Of a stretch of DNA of 14,228 nucleotides, positions 6,291 through 13,241 are shown in pieces. The DNA is taken from positions 1-14,228 of the forward strand of contig CAYXUG010000051.1 of the NCBI GenBank assembly GCA_964468655.1, in the 5' to 3' direction. Numbering within the stretch: position 1 is the stretch's first letter; every line of letters starts with the position of its first letter. The notes under the pieces are model-generated. The model had not been told where the DNA came from and did not search any database. It saw nothing but the letters and a program-made list of their open reading frames with translations. Position numbers and translations under genes: made by a program. The DNA is from CAYXUG01 sp964468655. Its GTDB lineage: Bacteria; Fidelibacterota; Marinisomatia; Marinisomatales; CAYXUG01.

Positions 6291-8735
6291 TTAAGCTAAT
6301 GTTCTTTTAACCTCTTTTTCTACAAATGCCTCAATAATATCACCTTCCTCATATTTTTTAAATCCTTCTACTCCAATACCACACTCTTTACCATCAATAA
6401 CTTCCTTCACATCATCCTGAAAATGTTTAAGAGATGAAACACTTCCTTTGTGTAAAATTTCTCCTTCCCTAGAAACTCTGACTGTATCGCTTTTGTTAAT
6501 TTTTCCTTCAATAACTTTGCACCCTGCAATATTGCCTAATTTGCCAATATTAAAAACTTGTAATATTTCGGCTTTTCCTGTTATTTCATCTCGATATTCC
6601 GGTTCTAACAATCCTTCCAGCGCCAATTTAATTTCATTAATTGCATCGTAGATCACGGTATAATTCCGGATTTCAACCCCTTCTTTTTCTGCCAGTAGTT
6701 TTGCATTTGAATTAGCATTAATGTTAAATCCAAGAACAATTGCACCGGAGGCGGATGCCAGTAAGATGTCCGATTCTGAGATTGTCCCAACCCCAGTATG
6801 AACAATTTGTACTTTTACTTCATCACTGTCGATTTTTGATAATGAACCCACTAAAGCTTCAATTGAACCTTCCACATCTGTTTTAATGATGAGTGATAAT
6901 TTCTTTGATAATCCTTCACGTACTTCTTCAGAAATTTTATCCAGCGACTTTGTGGTATGCATTTGCCTGTGAATTTCCCTTTGGACACGTTCCTGTTCAG
7001 TCGAAATACGTTTTCCTTCCTTTTCATCGCTAACGACTACTAACCTATCACCGGATTGAGGAGATTTTTCAAATCCAATAATCTGAGCAGGGTCAGATGG
7101 ATAAGCTTCCTTGATCCTTACATTTCGTTCATTTAGAATTGCCCTTACTTTACCATAACTTGTTCCGCAAATAAATGGATCGCCAACTCTCAAAGTCCCC
7201 TTTTGAACGATCATGGTTCCTACAATTCCGTGTCCTTTTTCCATCCTCGATTCGATTATAATTCCTTTGGCTAGTGTCTCCGGATTTGCCTTGAGTTCCA
7301 GAATATCTGTTTCGAGAGCTAATAATTCTAATAAACTATCAACCCCATCCCCTGTTTTAGCAGAAACATCCACACATTGATATTTTCCTCCCCAATCCTC
7401 AACAAGAATCCCTTGTTCAGATAATTCTGTTTTAACCCTATCCGGATCAGCATCATTTTTATCAATTTTGTTAATGACCACCATCAATGGAACCTCAGCG
7501 GCTTTGGCATGATTGATTGCTTCGATTGTCTGTGGTTTTACTCCATCATCAGCAGCAACAATTAGAATAACCACATCTGTAACTTGCGCACCCCTTGCGC
7601 GCATTGCGGTAAATGCTTCATGCCCCGGTGTATCGAGAAATGTGATGTTCCGTCCATTATCAAGGGTAACTTCATAAGCGCCAATATGCTGAGTGATTCC
7701 TCCAGCTTCTCCTGCTACTACATTACTATTTCGAATATAATCCAATAATGATGTTTTACCGTGGTCAACGTGTCCCATAATTGTGACAACAGGCGCTCTT
7801 ATGATTGCTTTTTTGATATCTTCTTCAGTATCTTCAAAATCAAAAAAGTCATCAATAGATTCTTCAACCTTTTCTACGCCGAAACCAGCTTCTTCTGCAA
7901 GCAGTGTAATTTCATCAATCCCCAAACGCTGGTTCATTGTTGCGGGGATACCAAGAGTCAATAAGTTGGTGATAGTTTTACTGGGGCTAATATCTAGAAC
8001 CATAGACAATTCCTGGACACTCATAAAATCTTTAATTTTAACAACTTTTCGGGTTCCTTCCGTCTCATCTTCAACAACAACACGTTCTTTTTTATATTTC
8101 TTTTTCTTTGATTTGGTATCAAGTGTCGCAATTGTCCTTTTTACGGTACTACGGATGGATTTATCCTTTGAAGATCCTTCAGGCGTTTCAGCCGGTTTTG
8201 CAGGTTTTTTTCGTGAAGAATCAATCTTTGTTCCAATTTCAGATAAATCAATTTTTCTTAGTTTAAGGTCTTTTGGTTTTTGCCTTTTAACCGATTTTCC
8301 TTCATTCTTTCCATCAGCTTTTTTCTTAAGAATTTCATCTATTTTTGACTTGCCAGAAACCTGGTTCTTTAATCTTTCTTTTTCTAATGCTATTAATTCT
8401 TCTCTGGCTTTTTTTTCTAATTTTTCTTCCAGTATTTTTTGCTCAGCAGGCATTATTATTTCAAAAGTACTGGTGTAGGATTCCTTTAATTTTTCTTCGA
8501 GTCTTTGGTGATGAATCTTTTTCCTAACTCTTTCTTTTTTATACCGCTCAACCAGTAATCTGTCTTTGTCAAATTCATCAATAATGATCTGATAGGTCTT
8601 TGCATCCACTGGGCTCATATGACTTTTTACTTCAATATTTTTCTTTTTCAAAAGACTAATAATTTCCTGATGAGAAATATTGAGTTCTTTTGCTATTTGT
8701 ACGACTCTTACCATTTTTGTTTTTGTTTCAGCCAT
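6291..8735 (-). CDS. infB: Translation initiation factor IF-2
   Basis: GTPase that brings fMet-tRNA to the 30S subunit and promotes subunit joining. The 814-residue protein has an N-terminal IF2_N subdomain (about 8-58, VRVVQIAKELNISHQEIISLLKK region), a Lys/Glu-rich linker (about 60-230), a second IF2_N subdomain (about 235-290), the G domain, and the C-terminal beta-barrel, IF2 domain 3 and tRNA-binding domains. G-domain motifs are all present: G1 GHVDHGKT (321-328), G2 around GGITQHIGAY (345-354), G3 DTPGHEAF (368-375), G4 NKID (422-425) and G5 SAK (458-460). The start is ATG, 7 bp after the nusA stop and with no recognisable SD, which suggests reinitiation or coupling from nusA. Confidence 0.97.
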   Translation of the reverse strand: MAETKTKMVRVVQIAKELNISHQEIISLLKKKNIEVKSHMSPVDAKTYQIIIDEFDKDRLLVERYKKERVRKKIHHQRLEEKLKESYTSTFEIIMPAEQKILEEKLEKKAREELIALEKERLKNQVSGKSKIDEILKKKADGKNEGKSVKRQKPKDLKLRKIDLSEIGTKIDSSRKKPAKPAETPEGSSKDKSIRSTVKRTIATLDTKSKKKKYKKERVVVEDETEGTRKVVKIKDFMSVQELSMVLDISPSKTITNLLTLGIPATMNQRLGIDEITLLAEEAGFGVEKVEESIDDFFDFEDTEEDIKKAIIRAPVVTIMGHVDHGKTSLLDYIRNSNVVAGEAGGITQHIGAYEVTLDNGRNITFLDTPGHEAFTAMRARGAQVTDVVILIVAADDGVKPQTIEAINHAKAAEVPLMVVINKIDKNDADPDRVKTELSEQGILVEDWGGKYQCVDVSAKTGDGVDSLLELLALETDILELKANPETLAKGIIIESRMEKGHGIVGTMIVQKGTLRVGDPFICGTSYGKVRAILNERNVRIKEAYPSDPAQIIGFEKSPQSGDRLVVVSDEKEGKRISTEQERVQREIHRQMHTTKSLDKISEEVREGLSKKLSLIIKTDVEGSIEALVGSLSKIDSDEVKVQIVHTGVGTISESDILLASASGAIVLGFNINANSNAKLLAEKEGVEIRNYTVIYDAINEIKLALEGLLEPEYRDEITGKAEILQVFNIGKLGNIAGCKVIEGKINKSDTVRVSREGEILHKGSVSSLKHFQDDVKEVIDGKECGIGVEGFKKYEEGDIIEAFVEKEVKRTLA

Positions 8736-8742
8736 TTAAATT

Positions 8743-10128
8743 TTAAGATTGTTCAGTTTCTACCGTTTCTTCCTTTTTTTTCTCATCTGATTCCAAGGGA
8801 GATTCATCATCTACCTCGGTAGTAAGCAAAGTTTCATCGATAATTTCATCGGGTTCAGATCCCTCCTCATCTACCACAGTATTGTTTTGTTCCTCAATAA
8901 TATCATTGATTCTTGATGAAATTTGAGATAATGTTTTTTCTCCCATACCCTTTATAGCCAACAGTTCTTGTTCAGATTTATCCCGGAAATCGTTCACGGT
9001 AATTATGTTCGATTCTCCGAGTAATTTAACCATTCTTGGAGTCAATTCCTGAATATCCGAAAGATTAACATGATCATCTTTTTTACCACCTGAATGGTCC
9101 GACTCCTTCACAACATCTATGGTATATCTGGTCACATCTGCAGCCAGTTTCACATTTACATAATTTTTTCCGGCCGCTGAATCAATATCTTCATCATCAA
9201 ACACAGCTAGGCAGTACTTTTTATCATCATCAATATATAGATTTTTTGGAATGGCAGGAGAAAGAGCTCTTGTGATCAATACTTCCGGTTGGAGACTGTA
9301 ATTCACTACATCAATTTTTTCACCATTCAATTCCCTTACGATAGATTGAATACGGTTTCCTCTCATTCCAACGCAAGCGCCAACGGGATCAATTCTTCTG
9401 TCGGAGGATCTTACAATTATTTTTGAACGCATCCCCGGTGATCTGGAAATAGCGAGTATTTCTACAATGCCATCTTCAATTTCAGGTACTTCCATTTCAA
9501 AAAGTTTAAATAAGAATTGATTATCACCCCTGGATACAATGATATCTGGACCTTTTGGAAGCATTTCAACAGACTTGATGACGCATCGGATTGTGTCGCC
9601 TCTGCGATATCTTTCACTTTCAATCTGTTCTTCTCGGGGCATTCTCATTTCACTTTGATCAATATAAATGTAAACAAAATCACGCTGTACCTGTCTTACA
9701 TCCCCAATAACAATTTCACCAACTTTATGATAATAATCTTCAAAAATAGATTTTTTCTCAATGTCGCGTATTCGTTGGGATAAAAATTGCTTTGCAGTAG
9801 TTACATGACGGCGGTTAAAGACAGTCGTCGGATCAACCACTTCGATAAAGGAATCATCCATTTTAAGTCCCGGTTCCACCGCTTGTGCGTCTCCTAATTC
9901 AATTTCCAGCGATGGATCCATCACACTTTCTACAATAGTCTTTTCTTGATAAATCTCGATTTCCCCTTTATCGATATTAACAATGACATCGCAATTTGAT
10001 GAATCACCATATTTTTTTTCAACCAGTGCTATAAATAAATCTTCGATAATCGCACCGAGTTCAGTACGATCGATATTTTTTTCTTTCGCTATTTCTGAAA
10101 ATATTGCAATTAAATCCTTACTTATCAA
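8743..10128 (-). CDS. nusA: Transcription termination/antitermination factor NusA
   Basis: Binds RNA polymerase and nascent RNA and modulates pausing, termination and rRNA antitermination. The 461-residue protein has the N-terminal polymerase-binding domain (about 1-125), an S1 domain (about 135-200), and tandem KH domains (about 205-345) with the hallmark DPVGACVGMRGNRIQ at 247-261. A C-terminal helix-hairpin-helix follows (about 360-410, AIKGMGEKTLSQI). The last 45 residues are strongly acidic (many Glu/Asp) and probably disordered. They differ from the duplicated AR domains of E. coli NusA. The start codon is TTG. No in-frame ATG fits the conserved N-terminus, and a perfect AGGAGG lies 5 nt upstream. 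nusA appears to be the first gene of its operon, since a terminator for the preceding gene lies 96-119 bp upstream and rimP is not there. Confidence 0.96.
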   Translation of the reverse strand: MISKDLIAIFSEIAKEKNIDRTELGAIIEDLFIALVEKKYGDSSNCDVIVNIDKGEIEIYQEKTIVESVMDPSLEIELGDAQAVEPGLKMDDSFIEVVDPTTVFNRRHVTTAKQFLSQRIRDIEKKSIFEDYYHKVGEIVIGDVRQVQRDFVYIYIDQSEMRMPREEQIESERYRRGDTIRCVIKSVEMLPKGPDIIVSRGDNQFLFKLFEMEVPEIEDGIVEILAISRSPGMRSKIIVRSSDRRIDPVGACVGMRGNRIQSIVRELNGEKIDVVNYSLQPEVLITRALSPAIPKNLYIDDDKKYCLAVFDDEDIDSAAGKNYVNVKLAADVTRYTIDVVKESDHSGGKKDDHVNLSDIQELTPRMVKLLGESNIITVNDFRDKSEQELLAIKGMGEKTLSQISSRINDIIEEQNNTVVDEEGSEPDEIIDETLLTTEVDDESPLESDEKKKEETVETEQS

Positions 10129-10133
10129 AAGTG

Positions 10134-10139
10134 CCTCCT
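10134..10139 (-). promoter_or_regulatory. Strong ribosome binding site for the TTG start of nusA
   Basis: AGGAGG on the minus strand, 5 nt before TTG at 10128. It is what supports the non-ATG start. It contrasts with infB, ald and gpsA, which have no clear SD. Confidence 0.8.
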
Positions 10140-10223
10140 GATATTACTATTTCTAAAATACTAAATTCCATGAAATTAGATTTCCATTTTTAATTAATGA
10201 ATTAAATCAATACTCTATACTAC
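10140..10223 (-). promoter_or_regulatory. Presumed promoter region of the nusA-ald operon
   Basis: This A+T-rich gap lies between the terminator of the preceding gene and the nusA ribosome binding site, so the operon promoter should be here. The best match I can find is TGGAAA, 17 bp, TAGTAT on the minus strand, with 4 of 6 consensus bases in each box. That is weak. No riboswitch-like fold is evident. Confidence 0.3.
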
Positions 10224-10247
10224 AAAAAAGTGGGTGTTTTACCCACT
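10224..10247 (-). terminator. Intrinsic terminator of the TPR-protein transcript
   Basis: On the minus strand a perfect 7-bp stem (AGTGGGT with ACCCACT) closes a 5-nt A-rich loop and is followed at once by TTTTTT (10229-10224). The first T of the tract also forms the last stem pair. It lies about 93 bp after the stop codon of the TPR-like gene and separates that transcript from nusA. Confidence 0.85.
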
Positions 10248-10272
10248 CGCAGCGCCAAATCTACTTTATCAC

Positions 10273-10303
10273 CCCTGTTATCGCAAGATAAATTAAGACA
10301 GGG
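10273..10303 (-). other. Nested hairpin in the 3' untranslated region of the TPR gene
   Basis: CCCTGT (10273-10278) pairs with ACAGGG (10298-10303). Inside it, TTATC and GATAA (10278-10282 and 10287-10291) enclose the 4-nt loop GCAA as read on the plus strand. It lies between the stop codon at 10340 and the terminator and has no T-tract of its own. It could protect the 3' end of the mRNA; no known RNA family is recognised. Confidence 0.35.
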
Positions 10304-10339
10304 ATTTCCTATATTTTATGTAGTCATTGAAGACTATTT

Positions 10340-11026
10340 TTACTCGGTATCGGTAAATTCAATGAATGATTTTAATTCCTTCACTTTATCAGTAACAGCA
10401 GAAAATACATTTTTTTCTGTATCGAATTGGTCAAGGATTGCTGCCGCTTCCGAAAAATTATTTGTTTTAATCAACGCTTCGACAGCATATAGTTTAAATT
10501 GTCCCTTATAATAATCATCATTGATGATATTTGACGCTTTCAAATAATGTTCAGCGGATATTTGCAAATTTCCCCTGTCTTCTTCAATTTTAGCCATTAA
10601 GTCATACCCGGAAGCTTTCAACCTGGGATTTTTACCATTTTGAAAATAAAGTTGAATATTCTCTTCACCCTTCGCAGTATCTTTCACTTCGAAATACGAT
10701 TTACTCAAATAAAAATACGCCTCAACAGCAGATTGGGTCGAAGGATATTCATCCAGAAGTAATTCAAATTCATTGATTGAATCTTCAAAGTTATTTAACT
10801 GAAAACTAATAATTCCCCTTGTTAATAGTTTTTGTGCTTCTTTATTCGCTGATTTACTGATACCTGTAATAATCAATATTCCGGCAATCAGAGCGATACC
10901 AATTCCTCCAACAATTTTTACTTTCTTTACATTAGCTTCATAATATTTCTGTGCTTTGTATAGAGACTCTAACATAGCATCATGTTTTATATCCTTTATT
11001 GTAATTTTTTTCTTTGGTCTTAACAT
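10340..11026 (-). CDS. Membrane-anchored tetratricopeptide-repeat-like protein
   Basis: A 228-residue protein. A basic N-terminus (MLRPKKKITIKDIKHDAM) is followed by one hydrophobic segment (about 38-57, IVGGIGIALIAGILIITGIS). A helical region (about 62-220) then shows TPR-like pairs such as LLTRGIISFQLNNFEDSINEF and VEAYFYLSKSYFEVKDTAKGEENI, with the usual G/A and Y positions. The layout (cytoplasmic basic end, one membrane segment, extracytoplasmic TPRs) resembles YfgM-type or BamD-like scaffold proteins, but the similarity is architectural only. Some TPR proteins of this kind sit upstream of cell-envelope genes; here the neighbours are gpsA and nusA, which give no clue. The ATG has GGAGG 10 nt upstream and an extended -10 promoter before that. 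It forms a single-gene transcript ending at 10224. Confidence 0.7.
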   Translation of the reverse strand: MLRPKKKITIKDIKHDAMLESLYKAQKYYEANVKKVKIVGGIGIALIAGILIITGISKSANKEAQKLLTRGIISFQLNNFEDSINEFELLLDEYPSTQSAVEAYFYLSKSYFEVKDTAKGEENIQLYFQNGKNPRLKASGYDLMAKIEEDRGNLQISAEHYLKASNIINDDYYKGQFKLYAVEALIKTNNFSEAAAILDQFDTEKNVFSAVTDKVKELKSFIEFTDTE

Positions 11027-11054
11027 TATCTACCAACCTCCGTCATTATTTTTA

Positions 11055-11063
11055 ATTATAGCA
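11055..11063 (-). promoter_or_regulatory. Candidate extended -10 promoter of the TPR-protein gene
   Basis: TGCTATAAT on the minus strand: a perfect TATAAT (11060-11055) preceded by TG at the extended -10 position. No good -35 box lies 17 bp upstream, which is normal for this promoter type. A start near 11048 would give a leader of about 22 nt that contains the GGAGG. Confidence 0.5.
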
Positions 11064-11090
11064 TCAATAATTAAGTGAATTTAAAATTCT

Positions 11091-11150
11091 TGTACCCCCG
11101 ACAGGATTCCCCGCCTGCGTGACTGCGTCAGCGGTCGGGCAGGGAACCTG
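11091..11150 (-). repeat. Partial tRNA-Arg 3' copy split by a palindromic insert
   Basis: Positions 11091-11109 repeat exactly the 19 bp at 11194-11212, which are the 3' end of the neighbouring tRNA-Arg. The match stops in the T-loop, is interrupted by 34 bp (11110-11143), and then resumes with gaacctg (11144-11150), equal to 11213-11219 of the intact gene. The insert is G+C-rich and imperfectly palindromic: cccgcc near one end, gggcagg at the other, and TGAC/GTCA at 11120-11123 and 11127-11130. Together with the T-stem it can fold into one long hairpin. No anticodon arm or D-arm is present, so this is not a working tRNA. It lies between tRNA-Arg and the TPR-protein promoter. Confidence 0.7.
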
Positions 11151-11195
11151 AAGGTAGACATTTTGAACTTCATTATTTTATTAGCCATTTTTATG

Positions 11196-11270
11196 TACCC
11201 CCGACAGGATTCGAACCTGCGACACTCGCCTTAGGAGGGCGATGCTCTAATCCGGCTGAGCTACGGGGGC
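11196..11270 (-). tRNA. tRNA-Arg (anticodon CCT)
   Basis: A complete 75-nt cloverleaf. The acceptor GCCCCCG pairs with CGGGGGT (first pair G-U), the D-stem is GCTC/GAGC, and the anticodon stem TCGCC/GGCGA has loop CTCCTAA. The anticodon CCT (11235-11233) reads AGG. The variable region is short (GTGTC), and the T-arm is GCAGG/CCTGT with loop TTCGAAT. The discriminator is A and CCA is not encoded. It lies 36 bp after gpsA in the same direction and may be processed from the gpsA transcript. Confidence 0.95.
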
Positions 11271-11306
11271 AAAATTAAAGATCAATGTTTCAACATTCAA
11301 TCTGAA

Positions 11307-12308
11307 TTATGAATCAATCTCATAAGTTAAATCTCTTGTCATTAATCTATTCACTACGACTACAGGATCTTCATCCATAAACAAAACAGAAAAAATCGCT
11401 GAGCATATGGGCATTTCCACATCGTTCTTTTGCATCAATTCATAGACTGATTTTGTTGAATTCACCCCCTCTGCAACCACTTCCATTTTTTCCAAAATGT
11501 CTGTTAGTTTATTTCCCCTGCCAATCTCCTCCCCGACGAAACGATTACGGCTGTGACTGCTGAGGCAAGTGGCAATTAAATCACCAATCCCGCTAAGACC
11601 AGCAAAAGTTTCCGGGACTGCACCCATTTTGATTCCAAGCCGCTTAATCTCAACAATACCACGAGTGATGAGTGCAGATTTTGTATTGTCCCCAAATCCA
11701 ATGCCATCGCAGATTCCTGCTGCAATTGCGATAATATTTTTTACGGACCCGCCTAATTCAACACCTAAAATGTCGGTACTGGCATAAACCCTGAATGTTT
11801 TGGATGAAAAAGTATCCTGAATGAGTTCAATGGATTGCTGATTGATTCCAGCAGCTACAACAGTAGTAGGTATGTTTTTAACGACTTCTTCCGCATGACT
11901 TGGACCTGAAAGGGTAATTATATTATCTAATTTCACATCTCCTTCATCATTAATGATTTCACTCATTCGTTTTAGTGAATCATTCTCAATTCCTTTCGCA
12001 AGATTAACAATAATAGTATCCTTAAATTGATTTCTGAATTTTTTACATATTGATTTCATAGCATGGGAAGGGATTCCCAACATTACTATATCAGATTTTG
12101 GGATGTTATTTAAATTAGAGGTTAATGCTATGTCAGGATTGAAACGTAAATTTGGAACACTTGGGTGTTTTCCGATTATTTTTAACTGATTAATAAATGC
12201 TGTGTTTCGATGCCAACCGGTTATGGAATGCCCCAGACTTGACAAATATTGAGCCATGGTTGCGCCCCATGATCCAATTCCAATTACAGATATAATCCTT
12301 TTTTGCAT
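11307..12308 (-). CDS. gpsA: Glycerol-3-phosphate dehydrogenase [NAD(P)+]
   Basis: Reduces dihydroxyacetone phosphate to sn-glycerol 3-phosphate, the backbone precursor of phospholipids, in the cytoplasm. The 333-residue length is normal. The N-terminal Rossmann motif GIGSWG is at 10-15, and the conserved NLAKGIE region is at 102-108 (Lys105). LSGPSHAEEV is at 133-142 and GSVKNIIAIAAGICDGIGFGDN at 187-208, with the catalytic Lys190. GLSGIGDLIATCLSSHSRN (237-255) is the substrate-binding signature. The start is ATG with an A+T-rich upstream region and no clear SD. It is divergent from tRNA-Leu on the other strand and is followed by tRNA-Arg. Confidence 0.96.
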   Translation of the reverse strand: MQKRIISVIGIGSWGATMAQYLSSLGHSITGWHRNTAFINQLKIIGKHPSVPNLRFNPDIALTSNLNNIPKSDIVMLGIPSHAMKSICKKFRNQFKDTIIVNLAKGIENDSLKRMSEIINDEGDVKLDNIITLSGPSHAEEVVKNIPTTVVAAGINQQSIELIQDTFSSKTFRVYASTDILGVELGGSVKNIIAIAAGICDGIGFGDNTKSALITRGIVEIKRLGIKMGAVPETFAGLSGIGDLIATCLSSHSRNRFVGEEIGRGNKLTDILEKMEVVAEGVNSTKSVYELMQKNDVEMPICSAIFSVLFMDEDPVVVVNRLMTRDLTYEIDS

Positions 12309-12382
12309 TATGTAAAATTAATATTTTTGATTTAAGAAATCTTAAAGTAAAATTTTAATTATTAATTATTCGTTTCATACTT

Positions 12383-12411
12383 ATTATAACGCTCAAATTA
12401 AAATATAAAGC
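12383..12411 (-). promoter_or_regulatory. Weak candidate promoter for gpsA in the divergent intergenic region
   Basis: The minus strand has a perfect TATAAT (12388-12383), but the sequence 17 bp upstream (GCTTTA) is a poor -35 box. On the opposite strand TATAAA (12404-12409) could serve tRNA-Leu, also without a good -35. The 128-bp gap must drive both genes, but I cannot place either start with confidence. Confidence 0.25.
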
Positions 12412-12436
12412 GATTTTTTAATAGTTTGTAATTCAA

Positions 12437-12520
12437 GCCGGGATGGCGGAACTGGTAGACGCGTTGGTCTCAAAAACCAATAGCCATTTGGCTGTGGGGG
12501 TTCGATTCCCCCTCCCGGCA
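12437..12520 (+). tRNA. tRNA-Leu (anticodon CAA)
   Basis: A complete 84-nt tRNA with the long variable arm of the leucine type. The acceptor is GCCGGGA/TCCCGGC. The anticodon stem TTGGT/ACCAA has loop CTCAAAA with anticodon CAA (12471-12473), which reads UUG. The variable arm is AGCC/GGCT, and the T-arm is GGGGG/CCCCC with loop TTCGATT. The discriminator is A, and CCA is not encoded (the gene is followed by cattgg). It is the only confident plus-strand gene in the window. The A+T-only inverted repeat TTCATT/AATGAA just downstream has no T-tract and is at best a weak terminator. Confidence 0.95.
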
Positions 12521-12721
12521 CATTGGTCATATTCTCCTTTAAGTCCTTCATTTTTTAATGAATGTATTATAGTAAGTACTTCTTTTAAGTCTCATTATTA
12601 ATGGAGGAGCAGACTACATTATATTTGTTTTTATTTTAAGTTATTCTTTAGGTGGTAGTTTACAGGAACGATCGATAATTTAGAAGTTTTGAAAAAAATT
12701 TAAAATTATTTGTTTTAATTC
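12521..12721. other. A+T-rich intergenic stretch after tRNA-Leu
   Basis: This is the first part of a 326-bp gap between tRNA-Leu and the next protein gene. I see no open reading frame with a ribosome binding site and recognised product, and no repeat apart from the small TTCATT/AATGAA inverted repeat near 12550. The rest of the gap is described as a promoter and candidate RNA. Confidence 0.4.
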
Positions 12722-12750
12722 TTGACAAACACATTTTAACATATTACTTT
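12722..12750 (+). promoter_or_regulatory. Candidate sigma70-type promoter of the putative small RNA
   Basis: A perfect -35 box TTGACA (12722-12727) is followed after 17 bp by TACTTT (12745-12750), a weak -10 that keeps the conserved first TA and last T. It is the only exact TTGACA I noticed in an intergenic region here. Transcription would start near 12757, directly before a hairpin. Confidence 0.4.
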
Positions 12751-12756
12751 CAAGCA

Positions 12757-12838
12757 AGGCTGTAAATGCCTTTCCCGCGAGGTAGGGGTAGTGCTTCTAA
12801 TTGCTCCGAGGTCTTTTGAAGTCTGCCCCTATTTTCTT
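12757..12838 (+). ncRNA. Candidate small structured RNA of about 82 nt
   Basis: Between the TTGACA promoter and a T-tract the plus strand carries two hairpins. The first is a perfect 5-bp stem, AAGGC/GCCTT (12756-12760 and 12768-12772), with a 7-nt loop. The second is the terminator-like hairpin at 12783-12831 with a 20-nt loop. This stretch is clearly richer in G+C than its surroundings and contains no reading frame, both common in structured RNAs. Arguments against: the -10 box is poor, and the segment could instead be a mobile palindromic repeat or the 3' end of the opposite gene's transcript. I do not recognise it as 6S, SRP, RNase P or tmRNA. Confidence 0.35.
12783..12838 (+). terminator. 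Terminator-like hairpin at the end of the putative small RNA
   Basis: TAGGGGTAG (12783-12791) pairs with CTGCCCCTA (12823-12831), nine pairs with one U-G. CTTC/GAAG extends the stem inward after a small internal loop. TTTTCTT follows on the plus strand. On the minus strand the hairpin is followed by CCTCGCGGG, so it works as an intrinsic terminator only in the plus direction. Confidence 0.5.
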
Positions 12839-12846
12839 ATCCACTC

Positions 12847-13200
12847 CTAATCCACGTTTTCATGCTTTTTAACTGGAAATTTTTTATCATTATAATAGTA
12901 CATAAAGATATCAGAGTTAAAGGGTTCAAATCTTACTTTAGGGAATAATTCTTTCGGGAAATTATCTTTTAATCTCACTTCATCTATTTTGTTCAAGTAA
13001 AATATAAAAGATATTTCTTCAGTAGATAATTTTTTATCATTATTATCATATTTTGTTTCAAACCATTGCCAGATAAAATCACTATTTTCTGCCCACTGGA
13101 ATATTGAAAGAATGATTTCTTTTTGACTGGACCAAAGACTCAATTTGGCTACCAATGTTGTATCCCTCAAATTTAGTAACTCTAAATTTATTTCATTCAT
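12847..13200 (-). CDS. Hypothetical protein, 117 residues
   Basis: I do not recognise this protein. It is predicted soluble, with no signal peptide or membrane segment. It is rich in Trp, Phe and Tyr (for example FQWAENSDFIWQWFETKYD at about 34-52 and FMYYYNDKKF at 99-108), with many charged residues. An in-frame GTG at 13206 would add two residues. The ATG at 13200 is chosen because AAGGAGG (13213-13207) abuts the GTG directly but lies 6 nt from the ATG. The good ribosome binding site and a promoter-like sequence upstream support it as a real gene. It stands alone between the coiled-coil pair and the candidate RNA, so context gives no function. Confidence 0.6.
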   Translation of the reverse strand: MNEINLELLNLRDTTLVAKLSLWSSQKEIILSIFQWAENSDFIWQWFETKYDNNDKKLSTEEISFIFYLNKIDEVRLKDNFPKELFPKVRFEPFNSDIFMYYYNDKKFPVKKHENVD

Positions 13201-13206
13201 ATCCAC

Positions 13207-13213
13207 CCTCCTT
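13207..13213 (-). promoter_or_regulatory. Ribosome binding site fixing the start of the 117-residue protein
   Basis: AAGGAGG on the minus strand lies directly against GTG at 13206 and 6 nt from ATG at 13200. The spacing selects the ATG. Confidence 0.7.
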
Positions 13214-13241
13214 ATAGAATTATATAGTGAAAAAAACGATA

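Noticed and set aside
7783..8478. Plus-strand open frame of 231 codons opposite infB
   Set aside because: It is the antisense of the Lys/Glu-rich linker and second N-terminal subdomain of IF2, giving a low-complexity Ser/Phe product. There is no ribosome binding site or family resemblance.
10321..10340. Plus-strand hairpin TAGTC/GACTA followed by TTTT
   Set aside because: The stem is only 5 bp and A+T-rich, and no plus-strand gene leads into it.
11091..11212. attL/attR pair of an integrated element at tRNA-Arg
   Set aside because: The direct repeats are only 103 bp apart, with no integrase or cargo between them, and one copy is itself interrupted by the palindrome. A remnant after excision cannot be excluded but is not needed.
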